The notes under the pieces: model-generated
Seen by the model: only the letters and a program-made list of their open reading frames with translations
Databases searched by the model: none
Told to the model about the DNA's origin: nothing
Translations under genes and position numbers: made by a program
Part shown: positions 11,363 to 23,175 of the stretch, one piece after another
How positions within the stretch are numbered: position 1 is the stretch's first letter
How the letters are laid out: every line of letters starts with the position of its first letter
Source of the DNA: Didymella arachidicola
Taxonomy: Eukaryota; Ascomycota; Dothideomycetes; Pleosporales; Didymellaceae
Direction of reading: 5' to 3'
Assembly (NCBI GenBank): GCA_016630955.3
Contig: CM049992.1
Span: 744,001 to 808,000, forward strand
Length of the DNA: 64,000 nucleotides

Positions 11363-14300
11363 CTACAAAAGAGTGCCTTGGCGACTGAGCTCGTTACCGG
11401 CAGGCGCTGTCCCGACATGACTGACCAGCTCAGCCTCGGCCTGCCTCTTCTCCTCGCCCTTCAGGGCCTCATCAATGTTGCTCTTCGTGCGCATCGGCGA
11501 TGTTGCATCGGCAGCACTGTCATCGACATCAAGCTCCTTCTGGCGTCTGCGGATGGTGCTGACACTTGCCACGCTCTCCGCATCTGCGTCGCGCTTCTTG
11601 TCTGGCTCGCCATGCTGCACCTCGATAGCAACTTCAGCATCCTTAGAAAAGACTCGAAGGCCGATGACGCAGACAGCATTCCAAGGATCGCGTTCGAACT
11701 CATCTTCGTCCTCGATGGTATAGTATGTCCGGCCATTATGCTGGTAGTAACGAATCTGGTTTTGAGAGATCAAACGGGGCGAGTCGATGTCGTCATCGGA
11801 AGCATCGGTATCGATTGAGTCTGCCAAATCAGAGTCCCAAGATGAATCCTCGGACATTTCATTCGGCGAGTAGGTACTGTGACGAGCTCTCAGAGAGCTC
11901 ACACTGGTACCACGGCCCTGTGTGATGTGTATGGCTGGTCTCACACCAGGGATAGGTGAAAGAGTGGCGCGGCGCGATGGCGCAGGAGACATCCTGGCCC
12001 TACGCTCAGGCTGAGGGCTGTATGGGATCTCAGATGGAGTTCCTGGACGGAACTCGTCGGTCAAGGGTGTCGCTTGGGGAGTGGGTATTGTCGAGTCTGT
12101 AGTCTGACCCTCGTTGTAGCCGCCCCGTCCGTTGTACCCGTCACGGCCATTATACCCGTCACGGCCGTTGTATCCATCACGGCCGTTGTATCCATCACGG
12201 CCTTGATAGGAGCCGGGAAGCTCAGTGTTGTAGCCACCCCGGCCCTGGAATTCTCCAGGGATGTTCTGATTGTAGCCGCCACGGCCTTGGAAACCCTGAC
12301 CACTAGCTTGGTAGCCACCGCGACCCTGAAGGGCGAGGGCTTCAGCCATAGCCGAGCCATGCTGCTCGTTGCGGTTGTAACCGCCTCGACCTTGTAGGGC
12401 TCCTGGGAGTGCTGCATTGTAACCATCGCGACCACGGTTGTACCCTCCCCGGCCCTGAAAGCCACTCGGGCTTGAAGAGCGTTCGCCGACAATACTGGCG
12501 CTAGCCGCGCGCTGATGCCTAGTAACAGCCGTGTGGCTAGGCTTGGTTTCGTCTTCGCTGGCTGTGCGATTCTCTTCCTCAACAGCAATGCCAAGGCCAA
12601 GATCTTGCAGCCTATGCGCGACGTCTTTGATATCACCCTTAGGATTCATCTTGCGCGTCTCTTTGGCCGCCTTCTTTTGCTCACGAAGCTTCTGCTTCCT
12701 GCGTAACTTCTTCTGGCGTTCGTATGCACGCTTCGCTTCGGCTTTCTTGCTGCGATTTTTCTGGTCCCGACGATGTTCAGCTTTCTCCTTCTCATGCTCT
12801 CTGAACTGACCCTTTGCATGCGCCAGGTCATAGGACAGACCAGTCGCTAGCAGTTTCTCACGTCGCCTGTTACATGTTGCCCTAATGACTTCGTCTGGTG
12901 TCTGACCTTGCGACCTTGTTGCCTTGATCTTGAGAAGTACAGTGTAGTTGCCAGCCTCAAGGTCGAGTTCGGTGGAAACGGACCGCTTCATGTAATAAGT
13001 GCCGTTGCTTCGTACAATATACTCGTCTTCATCATCTTTATGAAGGCGGAACTGCAGATTGAACTCGTACTGTCCCTCCAGGCCTTGGTAATAACGGTCG
13101 TCCAGCTGGCTGAGAACGATGACGACGGGACTTGGCTTGTCTAGGGTGACTTTGAACTTGGTTTCGAGGTAGTCTACGCTCCAGGGAACATTGACGCTTG
13201 TCCATTGCTGGGAGACGGTCCATTCAGGACCGAACAGACGAGTGCGGTCGAAGTGCTGATAGTTTCGGAGCAAATCCTTGTAAGAAATCCAGAAGACTCC
13301 ATCATCACCAAACTTGTGGTTGAGCTTCTGCATCCACTCAGGTGTCCACTCCTCTGAGCCATCACTCCAACGGCCTGTCCATTCGGTGCGGCCCCACGGG
13401 TTGCGGAGTTTGAGCAGCCGCTGACCATCGATCTCGCGCGCCTCCATGATGGAGTATGCATGCTTCTCTTGAATCCCTTTGCGCTCGCCATAGATGCCGC
13501 CCATCTGTCCGCAGCCGAAAAGGAACGTCTTGTTGACGTTCATAAGCTCTTCGCGCCAGAACTTGTCCTTGTCCAGGATGTCGGTAGCGAAGACCTCCGA
13601 GGTGACACCGCCCGTCAGATCTTCGATTCCTTCGCCGACAAAGCCGCCATCGATAGCCGAGTAGTCGCCGTGGGCTTTGGCGAAAGCCTTCTCGAGAAGC
13701 GGTAGCCAAGTCTCGTTCGAGTCGCTACATTGTGCAAAGTAAAGGGCTCTTGAGCCTGTCTGCATGACGGTCCTGTACTCCTCTTCTGGACTTTTGCGGT
13801 TTTGAAGCTCTAGCCAATGGTAGCGCTCAATCTTGGCCTCATCAAAATCCTCCTTGATCAGGTATAGCTTGTCGTCAATGACCTCCGAGATCCACTCGCC
13901 ATCTATGACCTGTGAGCGCATGCTATGCGTAGATGCAGATCAGAGCACATACCTCGGTGGAAAACAAATCCATATACTCCGACCTGCTCGTCGCGAGCAA
14001 CGCATACCCTTTGTATCAATTCCTCCTTGTTGCTGATGGTCGCCAGAGCTGACATGAACCAGCAATCACCGTCATTCCCTTGTCGCACATCGTTCGCGGT
14101 TGCGCCTTCAATGAAGAAACGAGGATTCTCGAAGATGTCCTACTCCTTGTCAGCTGCGCGCCCGGCGCAATGGGATTGCATCAATATCGTACCTCTACCC
14201 TTTTGACGGACATTGGTTGGAAGTCTGAGACTTCCTTGTCCAGACTTGTTAAACAGTCAGGAGGCATGTCTGGGAATGCTTGTGACCTCTTGAAGTCGGC

Positions 14301-14681
14301 CTCAATGTCGAAGTGAGGGTCGCGATACTTCTGATTTAGCCTTCGGCACTCTTTGACGATCTTAGCTACCTTAGCTTTACAAGCAAAGACAGCTTCCTCG
14401 TAAGATGCAAGAGCATTTTTGCCAGGGATCGCTCCTTTCGGCGCATGCGCCGCAGCGCGTTTGGCGTACAGATTGTCTGGCAGAATCGTGAATATCTTTC
14501 CCGGATGTTTAGTTGTGAACTTGTCCCAGAACTCGTCAATGCTTTTCTGAGGCGCCTGCTTTTTGACCGGCAGGCGTGGTCGCGATGCCACAGCGCCGAA
14601 TGGTTCTCCAGTCATGCTTGGGGCTCGTGATTGCGGTCTAGTGATGTTGATGAAGTCGTTGTGGGATGTCTGCGATGCCAT
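11363..14681 (-). CDS. Calpain family C2 cysteine protease with GRxGYN repeat tail
   Basis: Exons 14193-14681, 13953-14139 and 11363-13902, with introns 14140-14192 and 13903-13952, give 1071 aa. The papain-like calpain triad is complete: Cys at about 189 (GNDGDCWFMSAL), His at about 373 (EKHAYSI) and Asn at about 393 (LRNPWGRTEW). A C2L-like beta domain follows, then a Lys/Arg/Glu-rich coiled region, then 11 copies of GR(G/D)GY(N/Q) (DNA about 12108-12465), then Ser/Pro-rich and acidic stretches. Calpains are calcium-regulated intracellular proteases that make limited cuts in target proteins. It does not look like the pH-pathway calpain PalB, which has a different domain order. I chose the ATG at 14681 because the frame upstream begins only at TTG. 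Confidence 0.9.
12108..12465 (-). repeat. Coding repeat array (GRxGYN units) in the calpain tail
   Basis: Eleven coding units of the form GRGGYN or GRDGYN. The first seven are spaced irregularly by short linkers. The last group (about 12130-12205) is a near-perfect tandem array of an 18-bp unit, likely to vary in copy number by replication slippage. Confidence 0.85.
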
Positions 14682-16683
14682 GGTCACATCCAAGCCGTGG
14701 CTGAAGTGCTCAGGGGCCTCGGTTGCTCTGAGTAGCGTTTAGACTCCATTGCGGGCTCTTGGATTGTTAATAAATATCCCATGAAGGATGACGGCTCTTT
14801 CAGCCCCCAGTCGTGCCCTCACATGGAGAGGTATTTCGAGAGCTGTAAGAAAACAAGTGGGGCCGTCAGACTCTCGGCACGGCCGTTGGACCCCCGCTCA
14901 GCACGAGTCACGAATCAGATCACCGCGGAGCGCCCGAACGCATCGGAGAGTTGACCCGCAAGGCAAGAAAAGGCGGCCAGGCAGAGTCATTCCCAGCTCA
15001 ACCCAGCTGTAGTGACCTGCATTAACTGCAGCAGCATCTCTCGAATCACGCGGCGGACGAATGAGAAGACGCATGCGCGTTGTGATGCTGGTGTCGGATT
15101 CAAAGCACCCTAGTTTGGGGGCTTTGCGCTAGCTGGTTCGGGTTGGCTGCGCTGCCAGGCTGACCGACTTCTCGAGCAGCCGGACCGCCAGATCGTAGCA
15201 ATCACTCTGCCGCTCTGGAGGTGAGAGTGTCGAGTGGATTGAACTCGCTGTGCGTCCTGTGACATTGCGCTACATGCACACCAGCGCATCGGGACGCGAT
15301 GAAAGGGCAGGCGCACCGAGCCGACACCGCTGCATGCCAGATGATACAGAAGCTGGCAAGATGCTATCCGGATCACGATACGATCGGTATTGAGGCTGAC
15401 GTTTGCTAGCCGTTGGTGCGAGGGGAGGGGCGTGCCGGGCAGTTCGGTACTCGATGTTTGACTGAAGCCATGTTTAGAACATCGACGGCCCTCTCCACCA
15501 TAGCCTTGTGCTCTGCTACGAACAAGAGTACAAGATGATGCTTAGGACTTATTTCAGATGCATAGGCTATGCGAACGCATACTGCATGTTGCGGATTCGA
15601 GGCTTGCACCACATGCCGTACCTTATCGATTGTCAGGGGAAGTCTCGCTTGCCAACCACAGGCGCAAACGGCTCTCGCATCAGCAGCCATCCTTCCCAGG
15701 AATCGGAAATGTCTCAGACCGCCCACAACGCTGGATTCAGGGCTGCATATCGAGGATGTCAACCAGGGCTGTGCCTGCATCGCCAGCAACGACTGCGGTT
15801 CGTCCACCGTTGAGCCCCCATGTCGAGTCAAGTAGCGGTAACGGCTTCGTGTTGTTTAGTTCGCTGCTGTCATCACCTGAAGAGGCTGAACAGGATCCTG
15901 CCCGTGCCATCCGGACCTTGTCGCCATGAGGATACTCAGCCCTATGAGTCGTTTGTGCATAATCCTCTGGCTAAAATCTCACCGCACTTCTACCGGCCTG
16001 AGCCAATGAGATGCTGACGTCGCACCGGGTTCCAGAAGGATCGTGGAAGTGTTGGTTCTCGAGGCATTGTTAGGAATCGAGAAAGCGCGCTCGATCATGG
16101 TTCAGTCGACGTTGCAGCGTGTTGACGCCGAGTTTCGCTGACGCCGTACGTAGGGAGCAGAGTAAGCACGGCTCGAAGCGTTTCGGAGGACGGCATGGAG
16201 CACAGCGGTGCCGACTACTACGGGTAACCCATCGAGTATTGGTACTTCCGATGTAAGGCTGTCGCGCAAGGCTGTGTGAGACATCGAATTAGGAGTGAGA
16301 TCTGTGGACGGTGGGACTCCATGCGTGGGTGATAATTCTAGGCTAGTGTGGTCGTGGTTTCCTTTGAGAATGGCAGTTACGTCACAACTACCAGCATCAT
16401 GCAAACACACAGTTGAGGGAGCTCACTTTACAGCGCGACATGTAGTATCGCATCACGCGCCGCCGCTCATTTGAAATGGATTGGTGTCACATTGGAGTCC
16501 AGCTACGGGATGGAAACAGCAACTATTGGCATGAGAAAGGCAAGTGACGTCACAACATTGCTCCCACGCTGACATCTCACCGTCCCAGCGTGCTGTACGC
16601 TGATTTTGCTCCTTGATGATCCATTGATGGCTATGGGCCACACCTGACGTTGTCATCCTCTCAGTTGAGTCTCTGCGTTTCGC
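14682..16683. other. 2-kb intergenic stretch, no gene supported
   Basis: Holds the calpain promoter. Several frames of 60-140 codons exist on both strands (for example 15406-15831 minus and 15558-15929 plus), but they overlap one another, lack ATG or family features and are not convincing. CRE-like ACGTCA cores occur near 16377 and 16545. No tRNA-like fold or repeat was seen. Confidence 0.4.
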
Positions 16684-17112
16684 TCACTGGCGCTCCACCT
16701 CGAGGGTGCTGGCCTCCACGTCCTGTCCGTAAGCTTTCCGGAACTCCGTGTCGAGCATACGCTTCACAATGGTGGGATTGATGTGCATCATCTTAGCAAG
16801 CGGGAAGATGCAGACCGAAAGCTGTTTTGCAAGGGAGTCGAGGATCCAGTTGTCAACTTGGTGGGCGTCCACCAGCGGTATCTCAGCGCGGATCTCTCCG
16901 ATGAGTTCACGTTGCTGGGCATTGCCGAAGCCGAACGCTTTGTATTCTTCGAATGTTAAGTCCGGGAAATCTGAGATGTGTGGGACGTTGAAAGTAGTCG
17001 AGGGTGGATCAGAAGAGCATGGCGGTCTGGTACATGCAGCTGGTGCTGCGTTCGCACAATCCTTGCGAGGGTGAGGGTTTTCCGAGAGTCTCTGCTTCTT
17101 TGGCTTTACCAT
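16684..17112 (-). CDS. Small hypothetical protein
   Basis: A 142-aa intronless frame from an ATG. The N-terminus is basic and Pro/Ser-rich; residues about 45-130 look folded and mainly helical (FPDLTFEEYKAFGFGNAQQR, then a Leu/Ile-spaced helix ending in NPTIVKRMLDTEFRKAYG). No signal peptide or membrane segment. I do not recognise a family. Its start is about 770 bp from the divergent nuclear-looking gene. It could be a real small gene or the last exon of a larger one. Confidence 0.4.
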   Translation of the reverse strand: MVKPKKQRLSENPHPRKDCANAAPAACTRPPCSSDPPSTTFNVPHISDFPDLTFEEYKAFGFGNAQQRELIGEIRAEIPLVDAHQVDNWILDSLAKQLSVCIFPLAKMMHINPTIVKRMLDTEFRKAYGQDVEASTLEVERQ

Positions 17113-17885
17113 ACTGATTTGTGGCTAGAAATATGGCGAAAAACACAATGGCTCGTGGGGTTGGTAGAACTGAAGATACTGGAGCTTCTTGGTCAGGCGT
17201 CGTGGTCCTGCGCCTTCCTCTCGCTCCTGTTATGGATGTAGTTGGACGACCTTGCCTCGGCCAACGCGACTGGCCGTTCACGACCGCAGCAAGAACAGAG
17301 CTGCCATTTTCCATATGCGCAGACAGTATCCCAAGAATGAGCTTCCTTTCGCCAGCTTCTCAGTGTCAAAGGCATCTTCGATGGTACAAATTTTACCCTG
17401 AGCGTTACAGCTGTGAGCCTTAGCATCGCATGTTCTCAGTCATTTGTGACTCGCAAGATCGGCTTCCTCGATCCGCGCAGCCTTGCAGCTCTCTGCTTCC
17501 TCAGCAATCCCTCACAAACCGGTAGATCTTTCGCTATTTCATCACTACCTTCGCGAAAAGCGACATGGCATGTTCTTGCAGTCATTGACTTTCACTTACA
17601 GAGACGCTAGTTCCATTTGTTTGCTGCAGCCGCCCGCGCCTTCCCTAGTCACGCCACTCCACACGCAAAGTACGAAAAACTCGACCACTCCTTCTCCTAC
17701 GCATCCTTTTCAGCACTTCCTCCATTCGTACCTTGAAGATATCATCCGAACGCGAAACTGCAATTGCGCGTCCACTGATCGACCGGGCCCGCGAAGTGCG
17801 CATCATTCGAGCTCTGTGCCCACAGGAATCCCTAAGCCAATCCACGCAATCACTCAACTCGAAAGCAGTTGCAGGAGTACCGACG
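17113..17885. promoter_or_regulatory. Divergent promoter region
   Basis: About 770 bp between the starts of the 142-aa gene and the 588-aa gene. The frame of the downstream gene stays open from 17733 without an ATG. The pyrimidine-rich stretch around 17640-17730 is typical of fungal core promoters. No specific operator can be named. Confidence 0.35.
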
Positions 17886-19652
17886 ATGTCTCGTACATAT
17901 CAGAACACAGGGATTCAGACCCTTCCTCCAGCGAATGGCAGCGTGTTCAGATTGATCCACGGCCGTGAACCGTCCCACCACGACTACGCGCAAAGTATGG
18001 GCAGCGCTGGGATGGGGCGCTTTACAAATGACGCTCGCATGAACCCTTTCGGAGTACTTTTCGGTTCGGCTTACATTGCTCCTACGGCTGTTATAAAGGA
18101 GAAGTGTACGGACTCAGAGTTCCAGACAGCGAGTTATGATACGCGAATAAAAGCGTTGGCCCGCGCAAAAGTCAAAGCATCAATGATGGCAAACAAATAC
18201 CGCAATGCTGCCCTCAGAGCGGGTTATATCATAGGTGCAGAGTCACAGGACGAGATGATTGTGCATTCCGAGCAAATCCCGAGCGCTGTACAGCTCGATA
18301 CTGAAGGCAACTTACTTGAAGGCAATGTCAATTCTAGAAGCCTGCCGAACATTTACGGCGCATTGGTATATGACGAGCGCTCACAAGCGTCGAGCCCCCG
18401 GAAGATGTCAACACGACCTATAGAACACCTTGACAAAGAGCCGATCGACGTGGTACATGGTGTGCAGACTTCACAAGTCCATAACTCGTCTCCCACAAAT
18501 CCTTTTCTTATGTTTTCCCAACATAGTACAGCAGACCTGCAGGAGGTGCCGATGAGTATACCTGCTCTTGCACCAGCTTCTCTAGGGCAGTCTATTGATG
18601 CAGTTTCAGTCATCGACGACGAGTACGGCAGTTGGGGACCTGTCACAGACGACTTCGTCGTCTTTGATGCTGGCGTCGAGCACAAGGCAGTGTCTGACAC
18701 GCATGACAGCAGGAGGATGTCTCGGGGGAAACGCAAGGCTGGCATGAGCAACACAGACAATCTACCCTCCAAGAAGCATAAGTCTTCAGCACAAGTTAGC
18801 TCACGCAAATCTCCTGTCTCTCTCGTGCAACGACCAGTCATTTCCTCAAACGATATCGACCAGGATTGCAGCGATTCTCCTTTGACACCAGGTGCGGATG
18901 TCAAACCCTCTCCAGCGCCCTCGAACGCATTGGCTATGCGACCAGAAGACTTTGCGCAAAATCGCGTGATTAGCCTGATGGAGGCTGGAACTCCATCAAA
19001 GGTCATTGCCGAGAACGACCAATCACCTCCGACAGACATCTCAAGACTACTAGAGTTAGATTATCGGCGCAAGACTCCACGAGGTCAATCTGATCATCAT
19101 GGAGGCGTTTCCACTGGCGCGGAAGTCAGTAAGCCGTCAAATGCGGGCAATGGCAGTCATTCTAGCCAAACCATCAATAAATCAGAGCCGGCTCGGCTTA
19201 CAGGTGATACACTTGAGCCGGTTGTATCGCTGGCCATGGCGGAGACAAGACGAGAAGAGTTGAACGCACGGGTACACCATGCTTCGCGGTGGTCAAAACA
19301 CCCATTGGAAGAGAATGATTCTAAGTCTATCTATGGAGAGCAAGTCAAAAAATTATCCCGAAATATCAATGGCGAACATGACCGCCGAAAAGATAGTATC
19401 GGTCACAAGGTTGGCCCAACGAACGAAAGACACAGCTCGGCAGACGAAATTGTAGCGGCAGAAATATCGCCACGGAAGACATCCCCAGCCGTTGCGATAG
19501 GGATTAATCTCGCATCGTCTGGCCGCAGAAGGAGAACCTCTGTGCCCCGTATATCGCACAAAGTACGACAGGCGATGGCTCCGTATGTACCCCCTGCAAA
19601 GCGCCTTAAAGATCTTAATAAACTTCCAACTGAGAGGCAAAATCAACGTTAG
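17886..19652 (+). CDS. Hypothetical nuclear-type protein, mostly disordered
   Basis: 588 aa from the ATG at 17886 (MSRTYQNTGIQ); upstream in-frame sequence starts only at TTG. Residues about 90-130 form an Ala/Arg/Lys-rich helix. A bipartite nuclear localisation-like signal lies mid-protein (RGKRKAG followed by SKKHK), and the C-terminus has basic clusters (GRRRRTS and PPAKRLK). The remainder is Ser/Pro/Asp-rich. A chromatin or RNA-linked role is a guess from composition only. It is followed within about 310 bp by the decayed CCCH gene on the same strand. Confidence 0.55.
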   Translation: MSRTYQNTGIQTLPPANGSVFRLIHGREPSHHDYAQSMGSAGMGRFTNDARMNPFGVLFGSAYIAPTAVIKEKCTDSEFQTASYDTRIKALARAKVKASMMANKYRNAALRAGYIIGAESQDEMIVHSEQIPSAVQLDTEGNLLEGNVNSRSLPNIYGALVYDERSQASSPRKMSTRPIEHLDKEPIDVVHGVQTSQVHNSSPTNPFLMFSQHSTADLQEVPMSIPALAPASLGQSIDAVSVIDDEYGSWGPVTDDFVVFDAGVEHKAVSDTHDSRRMSRGKRKAGMSNTDNLPSKKHKSSAQVSSRKSPVSLVQRPVISSNDIDQDCSDSPLTPGADVKPSPAPSNALAMRPEDFAQNRVISLMEAGTPSKVIAENDQSPPTDISRLLELDYRRKTPRGQSDHHGGVSTGAEVSKPSNAGNGSHSSQTINKSEPARLTGDTLEPVVSLAMAETRREELNARVHHASRWSKHPLEENDSKSIYGEQVKKLSRNINGEHDRRKDSIGHKVGPTNERHSSADEIVAAEISPRKTSPAVAIGINLASSGRRRRTSVPRISHKVRQAMAPYVPPAKRLKDLNKLPTERQNQR

Positions 19653-19964
19653 TGGTTCCTCAATAATCTCCAGACTTCACCTTCATTTGTTTGAGCCTGA
19701 CATGCTCAGGTGCGAACGATGCCTGGCATTGTCCGCCTCTCCGAAACAGTAGACAAAGGCATTATGTGGGCCAAACACTTTCTATGAGCACAGCACCTTG
19801 ATTGAAAATGCGCTACGCACTGCTCAATACAGAGTTGCCTGCACATTGTAACAAAGAACTGTAGCATAGCCCGCCCTTTGACGGAGCCACCTCATAATCA
19901 CACGGACCCAGTCTCTCACGTAACGAAGGATGAACGTTCACCACACGTGAATCTAGTGTCAGCC
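19653..19964. other. Short gap between the nuclear-type gene and the CCCH pseudogene
   Basis: Multiple stops in all frames between 19653 and about 19800, then an open frame without ATG up to 19964. It may hold the old promoter of the CCCH gene. Confidence 0.3.
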
Positions 19965-22900
19965 ATGCTCAGGCGTGAGAATATTGGCGGCCTTTGGCAA
20001 ATCCAGAGGAAACCACTTCCGCCGCCACCGTCTCGGATGCATACTCGGACTCGCAATGTAGGAACCACGCCGTTCAACAGCCCTACTTCGCCGTCCATAC
20101 CGGTACCAAGTGCACACTCCACAAGCAATCGTTCGAACCAGCTCAAGTCAAATTCTCTGCTATCAGGCTACAGACTCCCAATCCAAGAGGCTAATCGCGA
20201 CGGTTTGGAGGCGACATCGGCAAGAGAAAATCACCGCACTGACCTTACGGGCAACGAGACTCCATATGCTCTCTCTCATGTCCTAGTCATTGATATCTTG
20301 GCAAAATTCTTGCTTACAATCACGATGATGCTTTGCCATCGAGCACTGCTGCGACTAGCGAAAGAGGCCGTCAGGCCACCGTGAGTGGAGGCATCGCAGA
20401 CGAGGCTCCACAGTCGGCAAACACATCACCCCTGCAGGACAACGTTGACAGGACACTGGGTTCTGACATCTCGGATGAGGAAAACAACTCAGAAGTGGGT
20501 GATGTTTCGGCATCGAACGTACAGGACCACAGTAGTGAGACCTTGCCGTCCGACCAATCTCTGGAGACCATGGATGTTTCCCTAAATGATCTCAACGGCG
20601 ATCACATCAATTCGACTGGCCAAAGCAGTAGCGATGATGATGATGATGATGATGATGATAATGACGCTGAAGGTGGCAGTGGCGGTCGCAGTGGTAGCTC
20701 GGGGCTCTCTAATCATTTGCACGACCATACAGACGACTCACCAGATGCGCCTGAGCGCGAACTTGCGTCCAAGATATTGCCCCCAACGTTAAACGAGAGT
20801 CTGAGTCCTGAAATAACTCAATCTGGGTCGCATCAAGAAGTAAGAGCGGAAGAGGGAAACCTAAGTGAGGTCTCACAAGCCCTCAAGCCACTACCTGAGG
20901 TACCAGCTACTGAGGTCTCACAAGTCCCCAAGGCACTACAAGAGGTACCAGCTACCCTTACCCACGAAGCACCTCTTATACCAACAACATTACACCATCA
21001 ACTTTTCAAGCATTTCCAAAAAGCAGATCTCGTTGCACCGATCAATGAGTTCCTGCGACAGAACGCAGCCCGATTTGACGACTTCCTTGCGCGAAGCCAG
21101 GCCTATATCCCGACGAGTTTTGTATCCAAGCGCGCAAAGTCAGGGGTACCCATTGAGACAATATTCAATCATGCTTGGGATAGTCAAGTAGAACTAGACC
21201 TTCTAACGCAAGCTATTGTCTGGTTGGACAGCCTTCTCGTGCAATTTCGTGTGGCGGTCTCTTACGAAGATATGATCAGCTTGAAGCCTCGTATCGGACA
21301 AGCTGTTCGCGAGTTCGAAGGGACCGGAGCACCATTTAAATTAATCACTGCAGAGCAGTTGGATAGCGTTGATAGGGAGATTGTACGGCGTTTCACAGAC
21401 TCTGTGGTCAGCGTCCAGGCTTCCAACTCTATGTGAAGAAAGCTCCTTGAAAACGTCAGCATTGATGTTTTGATATTCGAGAGCTTGCTATCTTCAGCCG
21501 AGAACATTCGGTACCGGCATGACCTTGGCCGCGAGTATGGTCAGTCAGATGACTTGGTCGATGGCCTGCGTCGTATCCATAGCACTGTAACCTGTACTAT
21601 TCCGGTGGGACTGCCGGAACAGGATCCGATCGCACAGCCTGCACAACTATACAAAATAACTTGCCCTAATAAGAAATACGACCCCTACAAGCTTCCAGAT
21701 CGACCAGAAATCTTTGATCATCTCTCGCTCAGCCTCGCCGTGCTCAGTGGCACGGGCGTCACAGGTGTTCTGGCGCCTGAACCGCAAACTCCATTGACAC
21801 AAGGTTACTACCAAAAACTACTATCTGAGATGATGGACACAATTGCCGCACAGAAGATGGACGAGGTGGGTACACGCAAGCTCAGTAAGAGGCCAGACAG
21901 TATGAACCGAGACTGGATGGCATTCTATGGTCCAATTTATGAGTCTAGAATGGCAAATTATGCTCAGGCGGCAGCTTCGCGGTTAGAAGCCGAAGTCGAG
22001 AGCAGGAGGAGTAGCACTGGTTCAGATATCTCGACTACCACAATCGAGCTGGAGTTGGGCAACCAGGAAAGTGCTCCTAAGAAACAGAGCCAATTCTGCC
22101 CGTATGTGAATAAGCCAGGGAGCTGTCAAGACTGGAATAGTTGCGGCGCGAAGTCTCATGGAAATGCAAACAAAGAGTGCAAAATGGCCTTACATGCAAG
22201 TTTGGTCCGGAAAGAGGCGCCTATATCCATAGTACTCCCTTCGGTACTGGCTCTACCCCACAGACGCCGACAGACCCGCCTGGTTCTGAACCCGTTGTTG
22301 ACCGGCAATTCCGAAATCTTCGTGATCCCCAGATACTCCCCTAAGTGCTTGCCGATCCGAAGACATTCAAGGTCTGTACGTTCGTAAATAAGCCCCGGGG
22401 TTGTACAGCAATGGCATATAGCCATAATCATACACTGAAAGACTATATCTGCATCGACTACCAGACAAATTACTGTCCTTGGGGATTTCATTGCGTCTTA
22501 CTCCACAAAAAGGCAATACCAACTTCAGGAGTTTCTACACGTACACCAAAGCCCCCTGGAGGTTTCCAAACCACAAGTAATCCCGGTCAGCAGAATAAAC
22601 CTACAAGCCCTGACAAATCTAGAAAGGGGTCAAAGGGGATCTTTCTCACAACCAATTCTGGGCCTCAAGGAAACGGTGGGCAAATCACTAACCCCTTTCG
22701 ACCAACTACACAACAGACGGAGCCAATGGAACTCGATCCACCTTCCGGATATCGCGGTCTCCCTCCGCACACACCTACAGGACCACGCGGGAAGCCTCCT
22801 TCTACACAGCCGGGAAAATCGCAACAGCATCCTTCCCAACAAACCACAAGGAATGGCGGGTCTCAGAATGGCGGCTCGCTTCAAAACGATCTGAAACGTC

Positions 22901-23175
22901 CGCCTCCTTCTGGACACATACCATGGCGAGGAGGGAATCTTGTAGATTGGATGACGAATGCAGACGGACAACCGCTGACTGAAAAGGGCCACCGCAACTT
23001 GCGCGGCCAGCAAGAAGGGAATGTACTCATGCGAAACTTTAGCGATTACCCCGGAGACGATGAGGATGATATGAGTGAGATGGAGCGAGGCAATCGCCCG
23101 CCGAAGAGGCGGAGGACTGGCGCAAATCCGCCCAATTCACGGCGAGGCAGCAGGCATGAAGGACATACAACATAG
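19965..23175 (+). pseudogene. Decayed CCCH zinc-finger protein gene
   Basis: Protein-like sequence runs for about 3.2 kb but no single frame covers it. It starts at ATG 19965, needs a -1 shift near 20290, meets an in-frame TGA at 21434-21436, needs a second -1 shift near 22181 just after the first zinc-finger candidate, meets a TAA at 22342-22344, and ends at 23175. The last finger is a perfect C-x7-C-x5-C-x3-H (about 22450-22506). An earlier one is C-x8-C-x5-C-x4-H (about 22097-22160), and others have lost cysteines. An Asp tract from GAT repeats lies at 20634-20664 and an EVxQxxKxLxEVPAT repeat near 20866-20950. CCCH proteins usually bind RNA. A 27-nt intron could remove the TGA but is too short to be credible. 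A sequencing error could explain the shifts but not both stops. Confidence 0.6.
20634..20664 (+). repeat. GAT trinucleotide microsatellite
   Basis: About nine GAT/GATA-type units in a row, encoding a poly-Asp tract inside the CCCH pseudogene. Confidence 0.8.

Noticed and set aside
11062..11388. 108-codon plus-strand frame overlapping the calpain 3' end
   Set aside because: Antisense to a firm gene, no family features, probably chance.
15406..15929. Overlapping frames on both strands at about 15.4-15.9 kb
   Set aside because: Mutually overlapping and without ATG-led, family-like content; no splice structure makes a better protein.
21437..21463. A 27-nt GT...AG intron removing the TGA in the CCCH gene
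   Set aside because: Starting inside the ATG-TGA codons it keeps the frame, but 27 nt is well below the usual minimum for fungal spliceosomal introns.
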